Source of the DNA: JBDTNL01 sp039933785
Lineage (GTDB): Bacteria; Acidobacteriota; Thermoanaerobaculia; Multivoradales; JAGPDF01
DNA length: 20,360 nt
NCBI GenBank assembly: GCA_039933785.1
Contig: JBDTNL010000070.1
Span: 1 to 20,360 of the forward strand
Direction of reading: 5' to 3'
Shown piece by piece: positions 15,448-20,360 of the stretch (position 1 is the first letter of the stretch; every line of letters begins with the position of its first letter). The notes beneath the pieces are model-generated. The model was not told where the DNA came from. It saw only the letters and a program-made list of their open reading frames with translations, and made no database searches. Made by a program: the position numbers and the translations under genes.

Positions 15448-16197
15448 CTAGAAGAGGATCTTGGTGAGAAAGAAGTCGGTGATCAGGATGGCGATCGACG
15501 CGATGACCACGGCGCGGGTCGTCGCCCGGCCGACGCCCTCGGCACCGCCCTTGGTGTAGAAACCGCTCTGGCATCCGACGACCGCGATGATGAGGCCGAA
15601 CGCCGCCGATTTGACCAGCCCCGAGAAGAAGTCGTTGAGGTCCATGTACTGGTACGTGCGGTGCGTGTAGGTCACCGCGTTGGCGCCCATCAGTACGACC
15701 GAGATCAAGTAGCCGCCGAAGATGCTGATCGCATCGGCCAGTGCGATCAGCAGCGGCAGCATGATCGTGGTCGCCCAAACGCGAGGGACCATCAAGTAGT
15801 GGATCGGGTCGGTAGCGAGAACCTCGAGCGCGTCGATTTGCTCGGTAACCCGCATCGTTCCGAGCTCGGCGCCCATGGCCGATCCGCAGCGGCCGGCGAT
15901 CATCAAGCCGCCGATCACCGGCGCGAGCTCGCGCACGGTCGACAGCGAGACCAGGGAGGCGACGAAGCTCTCGGCGCCGACGCGCTGCAAGACGGTGAAG
16001 GTCTGCAGGGCGAGAACCATGCCGGTGAACATCGCGGTCAGCAGGACCACGGGGATCGACCCGATCCCGACCAGCACCATCTGGCGGAACAGCTGCTTGA
16101 AGTCCCACGGGCGACGCGGAGTCCACACCAACACCCGCCACAGGGTGATGAAGAAGCGGCCGACTTCGTTGACGAAGGACTCGAGGATGGCGGTCAC
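15448..16197 (-). CDS. mlaE: MlaE-type ABC transporter permease
   Basis: A 249-residue inner-membrane permease of the MlaE/YrbE family. An amphipathic N-terminus (about 1-45) is followed by about five hydrophobic segments. The family core is seen in VRELAPVIGGLMIAGRCGSAMGAEL-type sequence near residues 88-112 and in the following EQIDALEVLATDP stretch. The start is a GTG at 16197 that overlaps the alr stop by three bases (GTGA), indicating coupling to alr. The length of 249 fits the family (about 260 in E. coli). Together with mlaF and mlaD it forms a minimal lipid ABC transporter. Confidence 0.95.
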   Translation of the reverse strand: MTAILESFVNEVGRFFITLWRVLVWTPRRPWDFKQLFRQMVLVGIGSIPVVLLTAMFTGMVLALQTFTVLQRVGAESFVASLVSLSTVRELAPVIGGLMIAGRCGSAMGAELGTMRVTEQIDALEVLATDPIHYLMVPRVWATTIMLPLLIALADAISIFGGYLISVVLMGANAVTYTHRTYQYMDLNDFFSGLVKSAAFGLIIAVVGCQSGFYTKGGAEGVGRATTRAVVIASIAILITDFFLTKILF

Positions 16198-17339
16198 AAG
16201 GAGACCCCGAAGAAGCGCGAGCGCACGTCGACCACGCTCCCCGCCTGCCAGTAACGGCGGACCAGGCGGAGGCCGAGCAAGCAGAGCAGCTCGTAGGGAA
16301 TCGTGCCGGCGATGAGCGCGAGCTCCGCCGCGCCGATGCTCTCCTTGCCCTGTTCCCCCATCAACACCACCTCGTCACCCAGCGCCGCCCCGGTTCCCGT
16401 GACGTCGACCAACGTCATGTCCATGCTGACCGCGCCGGCGACTGGCAGGCGAGCCCCGCCAACCAGCACCTCGGCCTTGTTCGACAGCCGCCAACTGTAG
16501 CCGTCGGCGTACCCTATCGGCACGACGGCGATACGGCTGCGACAGCTCGTGATCCGCCGCCCGCCGTAGCCGAGCGGTGTCCCTTCCGGCACCTCACGTA
16601 GATGAACGATCCGCGCCCGCACCGACATGACCGGGCGCAGGCCGAACGTATTTCCCGCCGGATCGAGACCATAGAGCGCCAGCCCCAGACGAACCAGGGT
16701 GTGGCGGGTTTCCTCGTGATGCAGAGAGCCCGCACTGTTAGCGAGATGGAGGTCGATCCGTTCGCGCTCCGCCGGCGTGAGGAGGGCGAGGACCTCGTCG
16801 AAACGCTGCGTCTGTTCGGCGTTGTGCGAGCTCTCCAGAAGGTCTGCGTCAGCCAGATGAGACAGCAGTCCGGCGAGCTCGAGGTGCGGATGCTCACGCA
16901 GCAGAGAGAGCCCGCGCGCGGTTTCGTCGAGCGCCAGCCCGAGACGGGTCATGCCAGTGTCGATCTTGAGATGCAGGGGCTGCGCGTAAGCCAAATCCCG
17001 GGCGTAGTCGGCCCACAATTGCAGCTGGTCGAGGCTCGAGACCGTCGGCATCAGGTCATAGCGACGGAACAGCGGCAGCTGCTGCGGCTGCACCGTCCCG
17101 AGGACTAGAACTGGCGCCATGACGCCAGCGCGGCGCAGCCACGCGCCCTCCTCGACCAACGCGACACCCAGCCAGTCGACACCGGCCTGTTCGAGAGCGA
17201 GACCCACCGGGGCGGAGCCGTGTCCGTAGGCATCGGCCTTGACCACGGCCAGAATCTTGGCCGGGCCGACCGCGCGGCGCATGGTCGCGAGGTTCGCCGT
17301 CAAGGCGTCGAGGTCCACGTCCACCCAGGCTGGCCGCAT
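16194..17339 (-). CDS. alr: Alanine racemase
   Basis: A 381-residue PLP enzyme converting L- to D-alanine for peptidoglycan. K34 in AVVKADAYGHG is the PLP lysine and Y258 in PLGYGG matches the second catalytic base; SMDMTLVDV (305-313) is another family signature. The start is uncertain. The ATG at 17339 gives a normal family length and begins close to the conserved WVDVDLDAL. An ATG at 17411 in the same frame would add 24 residues and overlap dnaB by 32 nt, and a TTG after a GAGG between them is also possible. The last 15 or so residues continue slightly past the usual family end. It lies 40 nt after dnaB and overlaps mlaE. Confidence 0.95.
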   Translation of the reverse strand: MRPAWVDVDLDALTANLATMRRAVGPAKILAVVKADAYGHGSAPVGLALEQAGVDWLGVALVEEGAWLRRAGVMAPVLVLGTVQPQQLPLFRRYDLMPTVSSLDQLQLWADYARDLAYAQPLHLKIDTGMTRLGLALDETARGLSLLREHPHLELAGLLSHLADADLLESSHNAEQTQRFDEVLALLTPAERERIDLHLANSAGSLHHEETRHTLVRLGLALYGLDPAGNTFGLRPVMSVRARIVHLREVPEGTPLGYGGRRITSCRSRIAVVPIGYADGYSWRLSNKAEVLVGGARLPVAGAVSMDMTLVDVTGTGAALGDEVVLMGEQGKESIGAAELALIAGTIPYELLCLLGLRLVRRYWQAGSVVDVRSRFFGVSL

Positions 17340-17379
17340 TGCCTCGGCCGCTGCTCCCGCGCTGCTCAACAGGTGAACC

Positions 17380-18753
17380 TCAATAGCTGCCGGGGCCAGG
17401 GCCCGGGCCATCGAATTTCGCGCGATTGCGGAAGCTGGTGGTCTCGCCCTGGAACACCAGTTGGATGGTACCGGTGATTCCGTTGCGGTGCTTGGCGACG
17501 ATGAGCTCGGCAAGTCCCCGGTTCGAGTTGTCGTCCGCGGCGTTGTAGACCTCGTCGCGATAGACGAAGGCCACGATGTCGGCGTCCTGCTCGATGGCGC
17601 CGGATTCGCGTAGGTCGGAGAGTTGCGGACGGTGATCCGCGCCGCGCCGCTCGGGCGCGCGAGAGAGCTGCGAGAGCGCGATGACCGGCACCGCGAGTTC
17701 CTTGGCGAGCTGCTTCAAACCGCGGGTGATGGCGGCGATCTCGAGGTTACGGTTCTCGTAGCGGCCGCCCGCCTGCATGAGCTGCAGGTAGTCGAGGATG
17801 ATCAGGTCGAGGCCCTTGTCGGCCTTCAGACGCCGGGCCTTTGAAGCGACCTCGAGCAGCGTCGGGTTGGCGGAATCGTCGATGAAGAGCAAGGTACCGG
17901 ACATCGCCTTTACGGTCTGAATCACCCTGCCCCACTGCTTCTGCGACATGTGTCCGGTGCGCAGGGAGCGAAACTCGACGTCGGACTCGGACGCCAGAAC
18001 GCGCAGGGCCAGCTCGTGCTTGCTCATTTCGAGCGAGTACACGGCCACCGACTTCTTCTCGCGCACGGCGACGTTCTGGGCAATGTTCATCGCCAAGCTG
18101 GTCTTGCCCATGCCCGGGCGGCCGGCGACGATGATCAGGTTCGAGGGGTTCAATCCGCGAGTCATCTCGTCGAAGTCGATGAAGCCACTGGGCACGCCGA
18201 CCATGGCGCTCGGTGAGCGCTCCTCGAGATCCTCGAGAGTCGTGGCGAAGACCTTGCCGATCGATTCGAAACCGCGGGGGATAGCCTCCTCGCCGAGCGT
18301 GAGGATGGCTTCTTCGGCGCGACCGAGCGCTTGCGCCGCGTCGACGCCGCCATCCAGGCAATCGCGGGTGATCTCGCCGCAGGCGCGAATCAGGCGGCGG
18401 CGGAGCGAGCGCTCCTTGACCAGCTCGACGTAGGTGTCGATGCGCCCGAGGTCGGGCAGGTCGAGATCGAGGGTCGCGAGATACGCCACGCCGCCGACGT
18501 TGTCGAAGACGGCCCGCTGCTCGAGACGGGCTTGCAACGTGCGCAAATCGATCGGCGACTGCGCGGCCTGCAAATCGATCATCCCCTGATAGATCAGCTG
18601 GTGCCGGTCGAGATAGAAGTCCTCGACTACCAGCCGGCCGGCCATCACCGCCAGGAGCGGCGGGTCGAGCAGCACCGCGGCGAGTACGGCGCGCTCGGCC
18701 TCCTCGCTGAACGGGAGGGCCTTGGGGGCAGGGTGCTGCAGAGTATCGATCAT
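17380..18753 (-). CDS. dnaB: Replicative DNA helicase DnaB
   Basis: A 457-residue hexameric helicase that unwinds DNA at the replication fork. The N-terminal domain starts with the typical SEEAERAVLAAVLLDP (16-31). The RecA-like C-terminal domain has Walker A GRPGMGKTS (211-219), the LEMS motif around E242, Walker B IILDYLQLM (318-326) and the late QLSRAPERR and SDLRESGAIEQDAD blocks. Length is normal and no intein interrupts it. The C-terminus is an unusual glycine-proline run (GPGPGPGSY). The start at 18753 has no clear Shine-Dalgarno. It is preceded by a 115-nt gap with a large hairpin and heads the dnaB-alr-mlaEFD-radA group. Confidence 0.98.
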   Translation of the reverse strand: MIDTLQHPAPKALPFSEEAERAVLAAVLLDPPLLAVMAGRLVVEDFYLDRHQLIYQGMIDLQAAQSPIDLRTLQARLEQRAVFDNVGGVAYLATLDLDLPDLGRIDTYVELVKERSLRRRLIRACGEITRDCLDGGVDAAQALGRAEEAILTLGEEAIPRGFESIGKVFATTLEDLEERSPSAMVGVPSGFIDFDEMTRGLNPSNLIIVAGRPGMGKTSLAMNIAQNVAVREKKSVAVYSLEMSKHELALRVLASESDVEFRSLRTGHMSQKQWGRVIQTVKAMSGTLLFIDDSANPTLLEVASKARRLKADKGLDLIILDYLQLMQAGGRYENRNLEIAAITRGLKQLAKELAVPVIALSQLSRAPERRGADHRPQLSDLRESGAIEQDADIVAFVYRDEVYNAADDNSNRGLAELIVAKHRNGITGTIQLVFQGETTSFRNRAKFDGPGPGPGSY

Positions 18754-18775
18754 TGAATCGGCGAATGTTTCGGGT

Positions 18776-18808
18776 CACTGGCGGACCGGCGAGGTCGCCG
18801 GACCAGTG
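18776..18808. other. Two-stage inverted repeat upstream of dnaB
   Basis: Outer arms CACTGG (18776-18781) and CCAGTG (18803-18808) enclose inner arms CCGGCG (18786-18791) and CGCCGG (18796-18801) around a 4-nt loop, giving 12 paired bases with a small asymmetric bulge. It lies in the 115-nt gap between the cNMP/DUF1003 gene and dnaB. No T-tract follows, so it could be a Rho-assisted terminator of the upstream genes, a leader structure of dnaB, or a protein-binding palindrome. Confidence 0.45.
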
Positions 18809-18868
18809 GCTGGATTCTGTCTGATCTACCCTGGCGGCTCAAGCACGAATTGGCACCCTGACGAGGGC

Positions 18869-19714
18869 TCAGCGGGCGCTCAGCGTGCGTTCGATCTTTT
18901 CCAGCCGACGGGCATTTTCGGAGGTCAGGCGGTCCATCTTCTCGTGCATGTGGGCGATTTCGAGCTCTGCCTTCAGGTTGATTTCATACTCTACGTCGCT
19001 CCGGACGCGGTCCTTTGCTACCTGCCGATTCTGGCTGAGCAGCACGAAAACCGACAGGATGATGGCTTCGAGCGACACCACCATGGTGAGCAGACCGTAG
19101 GGGAACGGGTCGAACATCGGAGCGTAGGGAATGCCCTTCAAATTGAGCAGGATCCAGAGCGCGAAGATCACGATGTGGATCATGAGAAACGGAATGCTGC
19201 CGCTGAACTCGGCGATCCAGTCCGCCGCCTTCTGTACGCCGGACCGCTTGTCTTCCATCTCCAGGTTCACATTGCGCGAGGCGGTGTGCCTGAGCAGCTC
19301 CACCGTACGGCGCATGCGCTTGGCCATGGCACCGAGCAAATCGAGGGCCGCGGCCGGTTGAACGTGCAGGAAGTGGTTGAGATCGCCGCGGTCGACGTGC
19401 AGGGCCTCGAGCTCCTCGATCACCACGGCCGAGGCGGTACGCGAGCCGCCGTCGAGCAGCGAGAGCTCGCCGAACAACTCTCCCGGTCCGATGACCTCGA
19501 GCACGATGCGCTCGCCGGTGTCGTCGCGCATGAAGAGCTCGACTAATCCCGCGCGGATGACGTACATGTCGCCACCGGGATCGCCGTACTCCCACATCTG
19601 AGTTCCGACGGGTAAATTCACCACATCGAGCTGTGCGGCGAGCACCGCGCGCTCGTGGTCGTCGAGGAGCTGAAAGAACGGTACCTCGGCGAGCAGTGCT
19701 GCATCGGTCGACAT
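18869..19714 (-). CDS. Cyclic-nucleotide-binding domain fused to DUF1003 membrane domain
   Basis: A 281-residue protein with two modules. Residues about 10-125 are a CRP-like cyclic-nucleotide-binding beta-roll; its phosphate-binding cassette is intact (FGELSLLDGGSRTASAV, 81-97, with E83 and R92). No helix-turn-helix follows, so it is not a transcription factor. Residues about 165-265 match DUF1003: a DWIAEFSGS lead-in, two membrane helices near 173-192 and 206-228, then a charged region with LSQNRQVAKDR. The C-terminus is probably a coiled coil. The ligand should bind in the cytosol and signal to the membrane domain, whose function is unknown. Its ATG overlaps the DUF4126 stop by one base (TGATG), so the two are coupled. 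Confidence 0.88.
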   Translation of the reverse strand: MSTDAALLAEVPFFQLLDDHERAVLAAQLDVVNLPVGTQMWEYGDPGGDMYVIRAGLVELFMRDDTGERIVLEVIGPGELFGELSLLDGGSRTASAVVIEELEALHVDRGDLNHFLHVQPAAALDLLGAMAKRMRRTVELLRHTASRNVNLEMEDKRSGVQKAADWIAEFSGSIPFLMIHIVIFALWILLNLKGIPYAPMFDPFPYGLLTMVVSLEAIILSVFVLLSQNRQVAKDRVRSDVEYEINLKAELEIAHMHEKMDRLTSENARRLEKIERTLSAR

Positions 19715-20277
19715 CAGACAATGGCCTCCGCCGTTGATCTACGATTTCGCCGCCAGTAGATCAGCAGCGCGGTCCCTCCGGCGGCCAGAGCGACCAACGG
19801 AATGAGGATGGCCGCCACCGAGACCAGGAAGGCCCCCAAAGCCTCGCCGGCCGCCAGCACTGGATTCAACAGTCCACCGGTGGTGAGCGACGAAACGTGG
19901 CGGGCCAGCGTGGTCGCCGTTTGGACCGCGGCGGCGGCTCCTCCACCTGCCACCAGGGCAAGCGCCCAGCGCAGCAGCGGATCCTCGCCATTCAGCACCG
20001 CGAAAGAAACGGCGATGCCAGCAAGAATTGCGAGCGGACCAGCCATCAAGTCGAGGGCGTTGTCCAGCCAAGGGATGTGGTACGCGGCGACCTCGAGGAA
20101 GGTAGCGACGCCCAAGGCCACCAAGGCGGGTGTCGACGCCATCCAGTCGGAGCCCGCACCGAGATGCAGGAAACCCCAGCGCGCCATGATGCCCATCACT
20201 AGCGGCGGGACGAAGATGCGCAGGCCGCAGGCCGCGCTCAGCGAGATGCCGAGACAGATCTCAACCAGGGTTTCCAT
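19714..20277 (-). CDS. DUF4126 family membrane protein
   Basis: A 187-residue hydrophobic protein resembling the DUF4126 family, function unknown. It begins with a membrane segment containing GISLSAACGLRIFVPPL, the most recognisable family stretch, and has several further hydrophobic segments (about 50-70, 77-97, 103-122 and 148-173), followed by a short basic tail (YWRRNRR). The ATG at 20277 is supported by GAGGAG 6 nt upstream; the frame stays open upstream, but into the tRNA gene. It begins 26 nt after the 3' end of the tRNA and overlaps the cNMP/DUF1003 gene by one base, suggesting the two membrane proteins act together. Confidence 0.78.
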   Translation of the reverse strand: METLVEICLGISLSAACGLRIFVPPLVMGIMARWGFLHLGAGSDWMASTPALVALGVATFLEVAAYHIPWLDNALDLMAGPLAILAGIAVSFAVLNGEDPLLRWALALVAGGGAAAAVQTATTLARHVSSLTTGGLLNPVLAAGEALGAFLVSVAAILIPLVALAAGGTALLIYWRRNRRSTAEAIV

Positions 20278-20303
20278 GTCTATCTCCTCACGCGCTCGCG
20301 CCT

Positions 20304-20360
20304 TGGTGCCGGAGGCGGGACTCGAACCCGCACGCCTCTCGCGAGACAAAGGATTTTAAG
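20304..20360 (-). tRNA. tRNA-Leu(TAA), partial (3' part)
   Basis: The minus strand starts at the anticodon loop CTTAAAA (anticodon TAA) and continues through the 3' anticodon stem, a long class II variable arm, a T-arm (GCGGG-TTCGAGT-CCCGC), the 3' acceptor strand CTCCGGC, discriminator A and an encoded CCA (20304-20306). The long variable arm and the TAA anticodon identify leucine. The 5' half (acceptor, D-arm and 5' anticodon stem) lies beyond the window edge. Confidence 0.93.

Noticed and set aside
14501..16141. 546-codon minus-strand frame across mlaE and mlaF
   Set aside because: It is the wrong frame over two well-supported genes, with low-complexity Arg/His/Asp composition.
1..20360. 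CRISPR array, transposon ends, integrase or prophage genes
   Set aside because: No spaced direct repeats, transposase or phage-type proteins were seen on either strand; all the large frames are accounted for by chromosomal genes.

Overview
The window is a gene-dense stretch of a high-GC, diderm (Gram-negative-type) bacterial chromosome. No CRISPR array, insertion sequence or phage gene was seen, and no stretch over 300 bases lacks a gene. Evidence for two membranes: a TolC-type outer-membrane factor, a MacAB-type tripartite pump, and an MCE/Mla lipid-transport system whose MlaD ends in a barrel-like domain. The mix of housekeeping and accessory genes would fit Acidobacteriota or a deltaproteobacterial-grade lineage. 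That is inference; the sequence alone does not settle the taxon.

Layout. (1) 1-5195, all minus strand, read right to left: outer-membrane factor, five-helix Yip1-like membrane protein, MacA-like adaptor, MacB-type ATPase, and FtsX-type permease cut by the window edge. This is one compact efflux operon with overlapping or nearly touching genes. (2) 5321-8775, minus: pepA (leucyl aminopeptidase) followed by dppD- and dppF-like ATPases, a peptide uptake and digestion group without its permeases or binding protein. (3) 8846-11778, plus: a 673-aa protein with a divergent class III nucleotide cyclase domain, then purC. (4) 11814-18753, minus: dnaB, alr, mlaE, mlaF, mlaD, radA, packed with 40-nt or smaller gaps and one overlap. 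(5) 18869-20360, minus: a partial tRNA-Leu(TAA), a DUF4126 membrane protein, and a cyclic-nucleotide-binding domain fused to DUF1003.

How they work together. The efflux operon should form an inner membrane-periplasm-outer membrane pump. The Mla genes encode an inner-membrane ABC lipid transporter whose MCE subunit appears long enough, and carries a barrel-like end, to reach the outer membrane by itself; no mlaA, mlaB or mlaC is present here. Two proteins point to cyclic-nucleotide signalling: the cyclase-like protein and the cNMP-binding/DUF1003 protein. They are about 8 kb apart on opposite strands, so a link between them is only a hypothesis.

The most interesting items are the MlaD-barrel fusion, the divergent cyclase with an unrecognised N-terminal half, and the Yip1-like gene inside the efflux operon.
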